This document shows positions 1-8,814 of a DNA stretch of 64,000 nucleotides, in pieces. Each line of letters starts with the position of its first letter. Positions within the stretch are counted from its first letter, which is position 1. The stretch lies in NCBI RefSeq assembly GCF_948329825.1, contig NZ_CAOJCM010000001.1, positions 744,001 through 808,000 of the forward strand. Direction: 5' to 3'. The stretch comes from Paenibacillus sp. JJ-100. GTDB taxonomy: Bacteria; Bacillota; Bacilli; Paenibacillales; Paenibacillaceae. Both the position numbers and the translations under genes were made by a program. The notes below the pieces were generated by a model. It searched no databases, was not told the origin of the DNA, and saw only the letters and a program-made list of their open reading frames with translations.

Positions 1-2
1 TG

Positions 3-341
3 CTCGGAACGAGCGAAGAAGTGAAACAATTTCAACAAGCAGAAGCTAAAATTCGAGATCATGAGCGCATTCAGCAATTGATTGCAACGATCAAGAAGAA
101 ACAGAAGGAGATTGTTGCTTTCGAAAGCTTTAACAACAGCGCAATGGTCAGCAAAATCGAACAGGAAATTGATGATTTGCAAAATGAACTGGACAGCATT
201 CCGCTGGTGACGGAGTTCCAACAGAGTCAGAGTGACATTAATTATCTGCTTCAACTGGTTATCTCGGTCATTCGAGATACGGTATCTGAAAAAGTCAATG
301 TCGAGGCTGGAACGGATTCACCTCCGAGCAGCTGCGGCTAA
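3..341 (+). CDS. ricA: YlbF/YmcA family protein, probable RicA, 5' end outside window
   Basis: The frame is open to the left edge, so the gene begins before the window; 112 residues are visible. The GTG at 21 is probably an internal Val codon, because in-frame residues LGTSEE precede it. The helical, charged sequence with IATIKKKQKE and EIDDLQNELDSIPLV matches the YmcA/YlbF family. In Bacillus subtilis YmcA (RicA), YlbF and YaaT form the FeS-containing Y-complex that works with RNase Y in mRNA maturation and affects biofilm formation, competence and sporulation. The C-terminus ends in a short Cys-containing tail (SSCG). A terminator follows directly. Assignment to RicA rather than RicF is by overall resemblance only. 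Confidence 0.75.
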   Translation, partial: LGTSEEVKQFQQAEAKIRDHERIQQLIATIKKKQKEIVAFESFNNSAMVSKIEQEIDDLQNELDSIPLVTEFQQSQSDINYLLQLVISVIRDTVSEKVNVEAGTDSPPSSCG

Positions 342-352
342 ATCAACGGAAG

Positions 353-379
353 GGTGTGGACGTAGTCCGCGCCTTTTTT
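353..379 (+). terminator. intrinsic terminator after the ricA-like gene
   Basis: A 9-bp stem (353-361 with 365-373, two G-U pairs), a 3-nt loop and six T residues (374-379) follow the stop codon by 12 bases. Confidence 0.8.
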
Positions 380-605
380 GACTTGATGAAAGACACACGA
401 AATACGAGCGGAGCACGGTGATCGCCAGTATACATGGAAACCTTAGTTCATCGCCATGCTCCACCATGTGGGGTTATTTGGCTTGGGGACGTTTGTTAGA
501 CACGTGGGTATACAATAATAAGTGGAAACGATACTATTTTTAATAAACGATAATGACAGCTTAGAATGAGTTAGACAACATGTGGAATAGAAGGAGAAAT
601 GAAAC

Positions 606-1019
606 ATGAGTATTTTGGACAAAATGGTGGAAGACGGAGATGGCCGGTTCTGGGGATTTCTCGGATGCCGTTATATTAAAGGAAGCAAACAAGAGGTCCA
701 GATTGCACTGACAGCTGGAGAACATCATACTAATTCCATGGGGATCATTCATGGCGGTGTGCTAACCTCACTGATGGATCAGGCGATGGGTATGGTTGCG
801 ACAGCCGCGATGGAGGTTGATAGTTGTGTTACAACCAATTTGAATGTGCATTTCCTAGCGCCGATGCGACAGGGTGAATTAATCGTTACGTCGACTGTGC
901 TTCATCAAGCAGGACGAAGTATTACCACTCAATCCGAGGTGCGTGATGCATCAGGAACACTGGGATGCATGGCTACAGCTACATTTCGCGTGGCAAAAGC
1001 GAGAGCCTCAGGAAGGTAG
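606..1019 (+). CDS. PaaI-family hotdog thioesterase
   Basis: This 137-residue protein has the hotdog-fold thioesterase signature HGGVLTSLMDQAMG (about residues 50-63) followed by the central strand TTNLNVHFLAPM. Members of the PaaI/YbdB group hydrolyse acyl-CoA thioesters in the cytosol, often aryl-CoA or fatty acyl-CoA. Length fits the family. A strong ribosome binding site (aaggag) lies about 10 bases before the ATG. The gene stands alone, followed about 14 bases later by a sigma-A type promoter for the next cluster, so context gives no substrate. Confidence 0.85.
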   Translation: MSILDKMVEDGDGRFWGFLGCRYIKGSKQEVQIALTAGEHHTNSMGIIHGGVLTSLMDQAMGMVATAAMEVDSCVTTNLNVHFLAPMRQGELIVTSTVLHQAGRSITTQSEVRDASGTLGCMATATFRVAKARASGR

Positions 1020-1032
1020 ACCGAATCGAAGG

Positions 1033-1068
1033 TTGACAAAATTTTTTATTATGTCATAATGAAATTAT
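1033..1068 (+). promoter_or_regulatory. promoter with overlapping inverted repeat before the NAD-salvage cluster
   Basis: TTGACA at 1033-1038, a 16-base spacer and CATAAT at 1055-1060 form a good sigma-A promoter. A small perfect inverted repeat, ATAAT-gaa-ATTAT (1056-1068), overlaps the -10 box and could be an operator, for example for the Nudix-winged helix protein encoded next. The operator role is inference. Confidence 0.55.
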
Positions 1069-1094
1069 CAAAATGAAATTAGTCGGTGGTGCCC

Positions 1095-1904
1095 ATGAGC
1101 GAAAATAATAAACACGTTAACACTGAACCAGTGAACGAAGAGCTGGAAGCACGTAATTATAGCTCCAAGAATTATCGTACCCCAGACGGAGTTCCTGCGG
1201 ATATCGTTATGTTCACCTTGACGAAGCGGGAACGTAAGACAGTAACAAAGACCCTCCCCATACGGGAGTTGAAGGTCATGCTAATTAAACGCAAGGGTTG
1301 GCCATTTGCAGGAAGATGGGCATTACCTGGCGGTTTTTGCCAAGAGAATGAATCCATATATGATGCAGCTAAGCGTGAACTGATGGAGGAGACAGGTGTA
1401 GACGGCGGACATCTGGAATATCTGAACGTATATAGTCAGCCAGGACGTGACCCGAGGGGATGGATCATTTCTCATGCATTCTTCGCGCTCGTAGAGGAAT
1501 GGATGCTGGAACATCGGCAGGCAGCTGATGATGCAGAGGAAGTGGGACTGTTTACCATTCAGGAAGCACTGGAAGAGTTAGAACTGGCCTTTGATCACAG
1601 AACGATCATTGAAGATGCGTACAGACGAATTCAACAGCAGATGTTAGAGACTACGATTGCCAGACAATTTCTACCCCTTGATTTCACGTTAAGTGAATTA
1701 TACCAGGTTATCCAGAGTGTTGTACCGGATTTTGAAGAACCTAATTTTATCCGGAAAATAACATCTACTCGCAGCCGTAAAGGGATCGTGGAAGAAGTGC
1801 GTGATGATGAGGGAAACTTAGTCAGCTCCAATCAATACTCCCAACGTCCCGCGCAGCTGTATCGGTTTACTGAGCTTGTACCGCGGCTATCCATCTATAC
1901 CTAA
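1095..1904 (+). CDS. Nudix hydrolase with C-terminal winged-helix region, NrtR-like
   Basis: About 269 residues. The canonical Nudix box is complete: G-x5-E-x7-REL-x-EE-x-GV in GGFCQENE...AKRELMEETGV. The C-terminal third (ITSTRSRKGIVEE...RPAQLYRF) resembles the winged-helix part of NrtR-type regulators, which sense ADP-ribose and control NAD-salvage genes. The next two genes encode nicotinamidase and nicotinate phosphoribosyltransferase, which supports a role in NAD metabolism, either as ADP-ribose pyrophosphatase, regulator or both. GTG codons at 1086 and 1089 are alternative starts; ATG 1095 was preferred. Whether the hydrolase is active cannot be told from sequence, although all Nudix residues are kept. 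Confidence 0.8.
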   Translation: MSENNKHVNTEPVNEELEARNYSSKNYRTPDGVPADIVMFTLTKRERKTVTKTLPIRELKVMLIKRKGWPFAGRWALPGGFCQENESIYDAAKRELMEETGVDGGHLEYLNVYSQPGRDPRGWIISHAFFALVEEWMLEHRQAADDAEEVGLFTIQEALEELELAFDHRTIIEDAYRRIQQQMLETTIARQFLPLDFTLSELYQVIQSVVPDFEEPNFIRKITSTRSRKGIVEEVRDDEGNLVSSNQYSQRPAQLYRFTELVPRLSIYT

Positions 1905-2028
1905 TGGCTACCATTACTTGATCCTGACCCATGTGAGGGCGGTTTATGCGTAACTCCTTTGGTCAGCTTCGTCTAATGAATTTTAAGAGTTGCCTATCAA
2001 CCATATCCAAAATAGAGGAGTGTGGACG

Positions 2029-2586
2029 ATGAAAGCGCTAGTTGTTATTGATTATACCCAGGATTTTGTTACGGGTGCTCTGCCTGTTGGACAGCCGGCT
2101 GTGGAGATTGAAGAGACGATAGCTGCAATTACAGAAGCATATTGCAATAACAATGATGAAGTCATAATGGCTGTTGACCTCCATGAGGAGAATGATCCTT
2201 ACCATCCCGAAACCGCTCTTTTTCCACCACATAACATTCGTGGCACGGAAGGAAGACAACTGTACGGTCGATTGGCCGAAGTGATGGAGAAGCGCAAAAG
2301 TGAGATTCAATGGATGGATAAAACGAGATACAGTGCATTCTGCGGAACAGATCTGGAACTGAAACTTCGTGCACGAGGTATAACCGATATCGCACTGATC
2401 GGGGTATGTACTGATATATGTGTGTTGCATACGGCAGTGGAGGCCTATAACAAAGGATTCCATATTACAATCTATGAGGATGCCGTAGCAAGCTTTAACT
2501 CGGCTGGACACGATTGGGCATTAGGACATTTTCGGTCCAGTTTGGGTGCTCAGGTGGTTAAAGCAAGTGAAACAATTTTGGCCTGA
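2029..2586 (+). CDS. pncA: nicotinamidase / isochorismatase-family cysteine hydrolase
   Basis: 185 residues starting at ATG 2029, which has a GAGGAG site 9 bases upstream; the open frame extends to a TTG at 1990 without a ribosome binding site. Family marks are the N-terminal VIDYTQDF aspartate, a central lysine (DKTRYSAF) and the nucleophile in GVCTDICV, making the Asp-Lys-Cys triad of the isochorismatase superfamily. The metal-binding region is represented by DLHEENDPYHPE. Nicotinamidase converts nicotinamide to nicotinate. The next gene encodes the enzyme that uses nicotinate, so the salvage assignment is well supported by context. Confidence 0.88.
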   Translation: MKALVVIDYTQDFVTGALPVGQPAVEIEETIAAITEAYCNNNDEVIMAVDLHEENDPYHPETALFPPHNIRGTEGRQLYGRLAEVMEKRKSEIQWMDKTRYSAFCGTDLELKLRARGITDIALIGVCTDICVLHTAVEAYNKGFHITIYEDAVASFNSAGHDWALGHFRSSLGAQVVKASETILA

Positions 2587-2679
2587 TTCGCCAGCTGGCG
2601 ATGTGATGTAATCAGCTTTAAGCCCGTATTCTCAGGCATGGATTTGGGAATCGAGTGGAAGTCAGAGAGGATGAGACAA

Positions 2680-4134
2680 ATGCAAACAACAAGCCTGGCT
2701 TTACATACGGATAAATATCAGATCAACATGATGTATGCGCACTGGGTGAATGGTACACATAAACGGAAGGCCGTGTTTGAGGCCTACTTCCGCAAGCTTC
2801 CTTTTGGCAATGGCTATGCTGTCTTTGCCGGGTTGGAGCGCATTGTGAATTATATTAGCCAGCTTCGCTTCACAATGGAAGACATCGAATTTTTATCCAA
2901 ACAACCAGAGAACTATGATCCGGTCTTTTTGGAGGAATTGCTTCAGTTCTCTTTTGAGGGGACAATTCATTCCATGAAAGAAGGTGCAATTGTTTTTCCT
3001 GACGAACCACTCATTCGGGTCGAGGGCACCATTATGGAAACACAGCTGGTCGAGACGGCGATCCTTAATTTTATGAATTATCAAACACTAATTGCAACAA
3101 AGGCTTCACGCATTAAGCAAGTGGCGCAGCAAGATACATTGCTTGAGTTCGGCACACGCCGTGCACAAGAGGCAGATGCCGCGATATGGGGGGCTAGGGC
3201 CTCTTATGTTGCAGGCTTCCATGCGACATCAAATATGCTGGCTGGTGAACAGTTCGGCATTCCTACAGCGGGTACACATGCCCACTCTTGGGTGCAGAGC
3301 TTTATGAGCGAACAAGAGGCATTCGATGTCTACGCAAAAGTATTGCCGGATCAAGTTACATTGCTTGTGGATACATTCGATACCCTGAATAGCGGCGTTC
3401 CTCATGCCATTAAAACAGCTAAATGGCTGGAGAGTCAGGGCAAAAGAATGAATGCAATTCGTCTAGATAGCGGCGACCTTGCTTATCTATCCATTCAGGC
3501 CCGTCAGATGTTGGATGATGCTGGTCTACACTATGTGAAGATTGTAGCGTCGAATGATCTCGATGAAAACACCATCTTTAACCTGAAAGCGCAGGGAGCG
3601 CGAATTGACACATGGGGAGTTGGGACACAGCTCATTACGGCGTCGGATCAACCTTCACTGGGTGGCGTATACAAACTGGTCGAGCGTGAAGTGAACGGGG
3701 AAATGCTGCCAACGCTCAAGATCTCTGCTAATCCGGAAAAAGTGTCCACACCAGGCAAAAAAGAAGTCTACCGGATCATTGATCCGAAGCATGGTAAGGC
3801 GATTGCGGATTATATCTGTTACCCGGAAGAGGAGCAGCCGCTCCAGGGTGGTCCACTCAAGCTGTTCAATCCACTCCATCCTTATCTGAAAAAGACGGTT
3901 ACCCGTTATGAAGCAGTTAATATGCTGGAGCCGATTTTCGTCAATGGGCGCAAAGTATATGATCTGCCTACACTGGATGAAATACGTGCATATCATAAGG
4001 AGCAATTAAACCTGTTTTGGCCGGAATACCAGCGGAAGCTGAATCCAGAGATTTACCGCGTGAACATCAGTCCTGCAGCATGGAATATGAAGCAGAAACT
4101 AATTGCAGAGCATGTAAAATCAACGGAAGAGTAA
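2680..4134 (+). CDS. pncB: nicotinate phosphoribosyltransferase
   Basis: 484 residues from ATG 2680 (ATG 2671 and 2638 are alternatives; an agagagg site lies 9 bases before 2680). The start SLALHTDKYQINMMYAHW and the internal FGTRRAQEADAAIWGARA, AGTHAHSWV, LLVDTFDT and RLDSGDLAYLS are hallmarks of nicotinate phosphoribosyltransferase, which joins nicotinate and PRPP to give nicotinate mononucleotide. The GTHAHSW histidine is the expected phosphorylated residue. It follows pncA by about 90 bases and ends at a strong terminator, so pncA-pncB and the Nudix gene probably form one unit. Confidence 0.93.
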   Translation: MQTTSLALHTDKYQINMMYAHWVNGTHKRKAVFEAYFRKLPFGNGYAVFAGLERIVNYISQLRFTMEDIEFLSKQPENYDPVFLEELLQFSFEGTIHSMKEGAIVFPDEPLIRVEGTIMETQLVETAILNFMNYQTLIATKASRIKQVAQQDTLLEFGTRRAQEADAAIWGARASYVAGFHATSNMLAGEQFGIPTAGTHAHSWVQSFMSEQEAFDVYAKVLPDQVTLLVDTFDTLNSGVPHAIKTAKWLESQGKRMNAIRLDSGDLAYLSIQARQMLDDAGLHYVKIVASNDLDENTIFNLKAQGARIDTWGVGTQLITASDQPSLGGVYKLVEREVNGEMLPTLKISANPEKVSTPGKKEVYRIIDPKHGKAIADYICYPEEEQPLQGGPLKLFNPLHPYLKKTVTRYEAVNMLEPIFVNGRKVYDLPTLDEIRAYHKEQLNLFWPEYQRKLNPEIYRVNISPAAWNMKQKLIAEHVKSTEE

Positions 4135-4171
4135 AATTATAATCTGTAGAATGAAGTATGAACACCATTAA

Positions 4172-4213
4172 GGAGGCGTGACCAGTACAATACTGGTTCT
4201 ATGCCTCTTTGTT
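4172..4213 (+). terminator. terminator after pncB
   Basis: GAGGC...ACCAGTA-caa-TACTGGT...GCCTC hairpin (about 4173-4208) followed by a T-rich tract. Confidence 0.75.
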
Positions 4214-4263
4214 CTGTTTTTGTTGCGAAACAATGGGAAGACAGATGAATGAGAGGTGAATGT

Positions 4264-4556
4264 GTGCTCTGCTTCATAGAAGCTTACCAAGGCGAGGTGT
4301 ATGCTCAGTTCGTAAGCAAGACTTCCATTGCATTCCGGGTCATTCTCCACACGTGACTGCGTTCAGCTCCCAGCGTAAGAAGCCCTCTTTCATGACAAGG
4401 TGGTTAGTCACAAGATGGGCATCGAATAATTATTTCTCGGGAAAGCGCAGGAAACGCCAAATCCCGCCATGTTCTAGAGCGGCTTCGACACAAGTGATCT
4501 CCTACCAGAGCTGGTATATAAGATGGGGATGAGTGTTGTTTCAAACTCATGTTAGT
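4264..4556 (+). pseudogene. possible decayed gene with frameshift and stops
   Basis: No intact gene fills 4214-4588. Two adjacent frames carry protein-like stretches: residues reading FIEAYQGEVYAQFVSKTS up to a stop near 4356, then in another frame EALFHDKVVSHKMGIE, KAQETPNPAMF and SGFDTSDLLPELVYKMG separated by single stop codons. One frameshift and three to four stops would reconnect them into roughly 95 residues. I do not recognise the family. It could also be non-coding sequence that merely reads well. Confidence 0.3.
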
Positions 4557-4588
4557 AGGGGATGAAAGGTAGAGGAGGGATAATGCAT

Positions 4589-5242
4589 ATGGGATACCTG
4601 CTTGGACTACTATGGATTGCATTTATAGCTTATTCCCTGTTTATGGCGCCTGGACAATCTCCAGGGAGTGATCCAATTTTCAAAGAACTACTCACATTAC
4701 GCAGTGACGAGCCCTGGTTGTTAACCGTATTTTCATGGTTGGGTATTTTCCCAGCGGTGTATGCCTGCTTGTTGCTCAGAAAATCAGTAGAAGCCCGAGA
4801 GAATGAGCGTACACCAGCATGGCCTTTTGTACTGTTTTCATTCGGACTAGGCGCGTTTGCATTGCTACCTTATTATGCTTGGAACTCGAATCTTCCAAAG
4901 AGGCATACGTATAATGACGTGCCATCTGCTAAACAACAGTCAAAGCCGAGTATTTCAAGAGTCACAGCACATAAGCTGACCCATTCAGTCTTACTGGTCC
5001 TGACACTGGGAACAGCGTACTATGCAATAACTAAGGGGAATACGGAGCGTTTCGTAGAGGCGTTCAATCAATCCTCATTCGTACATATCATGACGATTGA
5101 TTTTGTAGTCCTGACCTTGCTATCTACACTTGCAATTTTTCGCGATACCAGACATACAGGACGCACAGCATATTGGACATGGGCAGGCTTGGTTCCACTT
5201 GTAGGACCTATTATGTATCTGCTGACAGAACGACGAGAATAA
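4589..5242 (+). CDS. multi-pass membrane protein of unknown function
   Basis: 217 residues with about six hydrophobic segments: one at the N-terminus (LLGLLWIAFIAYSLFM), two before residue 110, and three in the C-terminal half (VLLVLTLGTAYYAI, DFVVLTLLSTLAIF, AGLVPLVGPIMYLL). A hydrophilic linker separates the halves. The C-terminal part recalls short DUF2834-type membrane proteins. ATG 4589 has AGGAGG at ideal distance; ATG 4583 is also possible. It lies 13 bases before the reductase gene, so the two are probably cotranscribed. No function is assigned. Confidence 0.7.
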   Translation: MGYLLGLLWIAFIAYSLFMAPGQSPGSDPIFKELLTLRSDEPWLLTVFSWLGIFPAVYACLLLRKSVEARENERTPAWPFVLFSFGLGAFALLPYYAWNSNLPKRHTYNDVPSAKQQSKPSISRVTAHKLTHSVLLVLTLGTAYYAITKGNTERFVEAFNQSSFVHIMTIDFVVLTLLSTLAIFRDTRHTGRTAYWTWAGLVPLVGPIMYLLTERRE

Positions 5243-5255
5243 GGAGATGATATGG

Positions 5256-6275
5256 ATGAAAGAACATTTTCAAGCCTACGTGATTCGTAAAGATGATCAA
5301 GAGAAGGTGACTGCCAATATAGAGCTATTGAAGCAAGAAGATCTTCCTAACGGTGATGTGACTGTACAAGTACATTATTCCAGTGTGAATTATAAAGATG
5401 GATTAGCTTCAATTGAACAAGGCGGGGTCGTACGGAATTATCCCATGGTACCGGGAATCGATCTGGTCGGGACGGTTGAGGAATCGGTCAGCGGACGCTT
5501 TGCACCTGGGGATCGGGTAATCAATACAGGATTCGAATCCGGGGTCGCTCATTACGGTGGATACAGTGAATATGCTCGGCTTCGCAGTGAATGGCTTGTC
5601 GCTCTTCCACAAGGGCTGAGTGAGAAGGAAGCCATGGCGATTGGTACTGCAGGATTCACAGCAGCCCTGTCAGTGGATGCTTTGTTGCAGGCTGGTATAA
5701 CACCTGAATCAGGCAAAATTCTGGTTACCGGAGCAACCGGAGGGGTTGGAAGTATGGCTATTGCTATTCTTTCAAAGCTTGGTTTCCAAGTCACAGCGAG
5801 CACGGGCAAAAAGCAGCAAGAGGAGTCGCTGCTTCGAAGTCTGGGAGCTGCAGAAGTAATTACACGTGAAGAAGCAGATGCTCCGGTCAGAGGAGCAATG
5901 GGCAAACAGGTATGGGCAGGAATTGTTGATCCGACAGCAGGGCCCGCACTGGCAGAGCGATTGAAGTTGGTACAGTATGGCGGGGCAGTTGCCGTATCTG
6001 GACTAACGGGAGGGAATGGTTTTGAATCAACGGTATTTCCGTTTATTTTGCGTGGTGTTCAGCTGATTGGTATTGATTCGGTGTATTGTCCAATGGAGCG
6101 TCGAGAACGAATCTGGAACCTGCTCGGCGGTGATTGGAAACCGGATCGTGCACTTGCTCTAGGGGTTAAAGAAATAACAATGGAGCAATTACCAGATACA
6201 TTAGCTAACATTTTGCAAGGTGGAGCAGTGGGGCGTACGGTTGTGCGTGTCTCTTCCCAATTACCTCTGGAATAA
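5256..6275 (+). CDS. YhdH/YhfP-type medium-chain reductase (acryloyl-CoA reductase or quinone oxidoreductase family)
   Basis: 339 residues. ATG 5256 is preferred because AAGGAG (5241-5246) directly abuts the ATG at 5247. It has the zinc-free medium-chain dehydrogenase layout: N-terminal GroES-like domain with SSVNYKDGLA and PGIDLVGTV, then a Rossmann domain with the NADPH-binding VTGATGGVGSMAIAILSKLG. This combination is typical of the YhdH/YhfP/AcuI subfamily, which includes NADPH-dependent acryloyl-CoA reductases. No zinc-binding cysteine cluster is seen. The natural substrate cannot be deduced. Confidence 0.88.
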   Translation: MKEHFQAYVIRKDDQEKVTANIELLKQEDLPNGDVTVQVHYSSVNYKDGLASIEQGGVVRNYPMVPGIDLVGTVEESVSGRFAPGDRVINTGFESGVAHYGGYSEYARLRSEWLVALPQGLSEKEAMAIGTAGFTAALSVDALLQAGITPESGKILVTGATGGVGSMAIAILSKLGFQVTASTGKKQQEESLLRSLGAAEVITREEADAPVRGAMGKQVWAGIVDPTAGPALAERLKLVQYGGAVAVSGLTGGNGFESTVFPFILRGVQLIGIDSVYCPMERRERIWNLLGGDWKPDRALALGVKEITMEQLPDTLANILQGGAVGRTVVRVSSQLPLE

Positions 6276-6351
6276 GATGCTTATCTCTTAGACATGCTAA
6301 TTCTACCTGTGTGAGCCATAACAGAGTGGCTTATGGAAAGGAAGGATTGAC

Positions 6352-6912
6352 ATGTTCTTAGAGAAGGTATGGTTGAGGGTTGCGAAATGGAATGGGAAAC
6401 GTAACATCGTCATCGGTGGATTAGTCGTCTTGAGTGTGACAAGTCTTGGAGCTTGCTCGGCCGCATCGGTAGAACAGGAGCGTAAACTCTATAACGGTGA
6501 AGCCACTACGGAAGGTAATTTCAGAGCAAAGCAACAGGGACATGGGTTAAACGGTGCGTTAGTGAAAGAACTGACAACAGGTTTGTCTGACAGAGGTCTT
6601 AAGCTGATGCATAATATGTTTGAAGAGGACGGTCAAGGTGGTGTGTCTTATATGTTTTTATTAAATGGCAGTGCTAGACATATCGTCAAATTACACGTCT
6701 ATCCTGATGCTAACGTTCGGTCTGCACAGATGGAGAATATGTATGGGGAACCTCAAGAGAATTCGGTTCTCGAGAACGCGCTAAGCAGAACGACAATCCG
6801 CAGCAAAGGTCACGTATCGCTTGTCTATTCTTCTTTCGGTGGAGAAAAAGATAAGTATGAACGAGATGTTTTGCAAGTATTCGAACACGTGCTTCATGAA
6901 CTAAGAGAGTAG
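6352..6912 (+). CDS. putative lipoprotein, unknown function
   Basis: 186 residues. A positively charged N-terminus, a hydrophobic stretch (NIVIGGLVVLSVTSLGAC) and a lipobox SLGAC with Cys near residue 35 indicate a lipid-anchored extracytoplasmic protein. The mature part contains alternating strands and helices, with no recognised catalytic motif. GGAAGG precedes the ATG. It is a single gene facing moaB and shares a terminator with it. Confidence 0.7.
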   Translation: MFLEKVWLRVAKWNGKRNIVIGGLVVLSVTSLGACSAASVEQERKLYNGEATTEGNFRAKQQGHGLNGALVKELTTGLSDRGLKLMHNMFEEDGQGGVSYMFLLNGSARHIVKLHVYPDANVRSAQMENMYGEPQENSVLENALSRTTIRSKGHVSLVYSSFGGEKDKYERDVLQVFEHVLHELRE

Positions 6913-6937
6913 TGGTATATGAAAAATGGAAACGAAG

Positions 6938-6963
6938 AACCCGTCTGAGATTCAGACGGGTTT
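6938..6963. terminator. bidirectional terminator between lipoprotein gene and moaB
   Basis: AACCCGTCTGA-gat-TCAGACGGGTT hairpin serves both convergent genes. Its stem overlaps the last codons and the stop of moaB on the minus strand. Confidence 0.8.
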
Positions 6964-7470
6964 GTATATTTCTCGCATGACATGACGCAGCTCAGGCAAA
7001 ATAATGCGTTCCATGGCCAGCTTGACTGCTCCGCGAGAGCCAGGCATAGAAAATACAGCTGTACGCCCGATCGTTCCAGCAACTGCCCGGCTGAGAATGG
7101 CTGCAGACCCGATGTCCTCGGTATAACTAAGGTAACGGAATATTTCACCGAAGCCCGGAAGTTCCTTATCCAGCAGAGAAGAAACTGCTTCATATGTAGT
7201 ATCCCGAGGAGCGATGCCTGTACCCCCGCTAAGTAACACCGCTTCAATATCATCGCGGACAGAGGCATCTTGTAAAATGCTTTGAATGAGCTCTGTTTCA
7301 TCTGGTGTAATAATATAATCCATCACCCGGTAACCAGATTCGAGGAGCAGTTGATGCATCAACTGACCGCTGGTATCTGTTTCTTTGGTGCGAGTGTCTG
7401 AGACAGTGACAATCATGCAGGATACCTGTCGTGGAGCTTCCTGACGGTGCTGTTCAACTGAATTGGTCAA
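6952..7470 (-). CDS. moaB: MoaB/Mog-family molybdopterin biosynthesis protein
   Basis: 172 residues from a TTG start at 7470, chosen because AAGGAGAGG lies 7 bases upstream; the longer frame to 7572 has no such site and non-conserved residues. Family motifs are present: TVSDTRTKETDTSG at the N-terminus, LLSGGTGIAPRDTTYEAV in the centre and MPGSRGAVKLAMERIILPEL near the end. MoaB/MogA proteins adenylylate molybdopterin before molybdate insertion. No other molybdenum cofactor gene lies in the window. Confidence 0.9.
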   Translation of the reverse strand: MTNSVEQHRQEAPRQVSCMIVTVSDTRTKETDTSGQLMHQLLLESGYRVMDYIITPDETELIQSILQDASVRDDIEAVLLSGGTGIAPRDTTYEAVSSLLDKELPGFGEIFRYLSYTEDIGSAAILSRAVAGTIGRTAVFSMPGSRGAVKLAMERIILPELRHVMREIYKPV

Positions 7471-7654
7471 TGCGAATCCTCTCCTTAAAATAACACTGTT
7501 CTCATAGCATAGATCATCATAGTAGATCAAGCAATACAGTTTTCGTCTCGGTGAAAAACGAGCATATTGCACACCCGTTGAAGAATGGTGTACACTCGCT
7601 AGATAGACTTAGAGTTAGATTAGGTTACATGATGCGTGGAGAGGTGTGAGTAAG

Positions 7655-8746
7655 ATGAGTAACATCAAGGACTCAAAACAAAGTATTCCTGTATATATTC
7701 TTTCCGGTTTTTTGGGAAGCGGCAAAACGACACTGCTCGTCAAGCTGATTGAACACTGGAAGCAGCAAAATCTGCGTCCAGCTGTTGTGATGAATGAGTT
7801 AGGTGAAGTGAATCTGGATGGTCAAATTCTGGATGAGGAAGTACCTATGACGGAAATGTTAGGTGGATGTATCTGCTGTACCGTACGCGGTGACCTGGGG
7901 CTGCAACTTGCTGACCTCGTTCAGGAAGAGTCACCTGATGTGATCGTTATTGAGGCAACAGGCGCAGCTAATCCGATGGAGATTTTGGATGCAGTAACGG
8001 AGACCTCTCTCTATATGCGACTGGAATTAAAAAGCCTGATTACGGTAGTGGATGCAGCCCATTTGTCGGGTTTGTACGAAGAACAGAAGGGTAAAACCTT
8101 CAAATTAATGCAAGAGCAGATTCGCTGTGCTTCGGTGCTCCTTTTGAATAAGACAGATCGTGTTCACGCGCAGCAGCTTCAGGATCTGGAACAGCTTCTG
8201 AATAAGTGGAATGGGTTCGCCCCAGTGATCCCTACAGTCAAATGCCAAGTGGATCTGGAACAATTGCTTCATAGCGGGACTGAAGTTCACGTTCAGCAGT
8301 CCATCACAACAGGTGACGATTCTAGTCAGACCGTGGAACCTCATGTGCATACGGATGCTTGCAGTACAAATGGATGCAGTCATCAACATAATCGAGGTCA
8401 TCAAGACGCCCCTTCAGCTGATCACAACGGGCGCTCTTCCAATTTGCATACATCACATGAACATGTCATGGTGTATACGCATTATTTCAGCCAGCCGGTA
8501 AACAGCGAAGCCTTTGAACAGCTTATAGCGAATTTACCGCGTGACGTCTATCGGGCGAAGGGTATTCTCTCATTTAGTGACACGGCAAGCCGGTTCTGGT
8601 TTCAATATGCGTATCGTGAATCGGACTATATGAAAATAACACCACAAGGTGATGTGCCGAACGTAGCTGTGTTTATTGGTGAGCATTTTGACCAAACTGT
8701 AATTCGTGAACAATTACTGGAATTGGAAGCGATAAAGCAAGACTAA
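7655..8746 (+). CDS. CobW/P47K-type GTPase, putative metallochaperone
   Basis: 363 residues from ATG 7655 (GTG 7646 is an alternative). The G3E-family marks are complete: Walker A GFLGSGKTT at the N-terminus, the metal-binding GGCICCTVRGD, VIEATGAANP and the guanine-specificity NKTD. A His-rich segment (HVHTDAC...HQHNRGH...HTSHEHV) separates the GTPase and the C-terminal CobW_C domain, as in zinc-related members (ZigA, YciC, YeiR). Such proteins deliver zinc or cobalt to client enzymes. The next gene encodes a Cys-rich copper-type protein, so the pair may serve metal homeostasis. Confidence 0.88.
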   Translation: MSNIKDSKQSIPVYILSGFLGSGKTTLLVKLIEHWKQQNLRPAVVMNELGEVNLDGQILDEEVPMTEMLGGCICCTVRGDLGLQLADLVQEESPDVIVIEATGAANPMEILDAVTETSLYMRLELKSLITVVDAAHLSGLYEEQKGKTFKLMQEQIRCASVLLLNKTDRVHAQQLQDLEQLLNKWNGFAPVIPTVKCQVDLEQLLHSGTEVHVQQSITTGDDSSQTVEPHVHTDACSTNGCSHQHNRGHQDAPSADHNGRSSNLHTSHEHVMVYTHYFSQPVNSEAFEQLIANLPRDVYRAKGILSFSDTASRFWFQYAYRESDYMKITPQGDVPNVAVFIGEHFDQTVIREQLLELEAIKQD

Positions 8747-8759
8747 ATGGTTCAAAGAT

Positions 8760-8805
8760 CCTCCCTGGCGGGTATTAAGAGGCATAGCAAACTATGCCTG
8801 GGAGG
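8760..8805 (+). promoter_or_regulatory. RNA structure able to mask the ribosome binding site of the copper-storage gene
   Basis: CCTCCC at 8760-8765 is exactly complementary to the ribosome binding site GGGAGG at 8800-8805. Between them lies a perfect 8-bp hairpin, AGGCATAG-caaa-CTATGCCT (8780-8799). Together they form a stacked structure that hides the Shine-Dalgarno site of the following gene. Regulation by this fold is inference. Confidence 0.5.
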
Positions 8806-8814
8806 TAACTTTAA

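Noticed and set aside
2038-2511. 157-codon minus-strand frame opposite pncA
   Set aside because: Shadow of a recognised enzyme gene.
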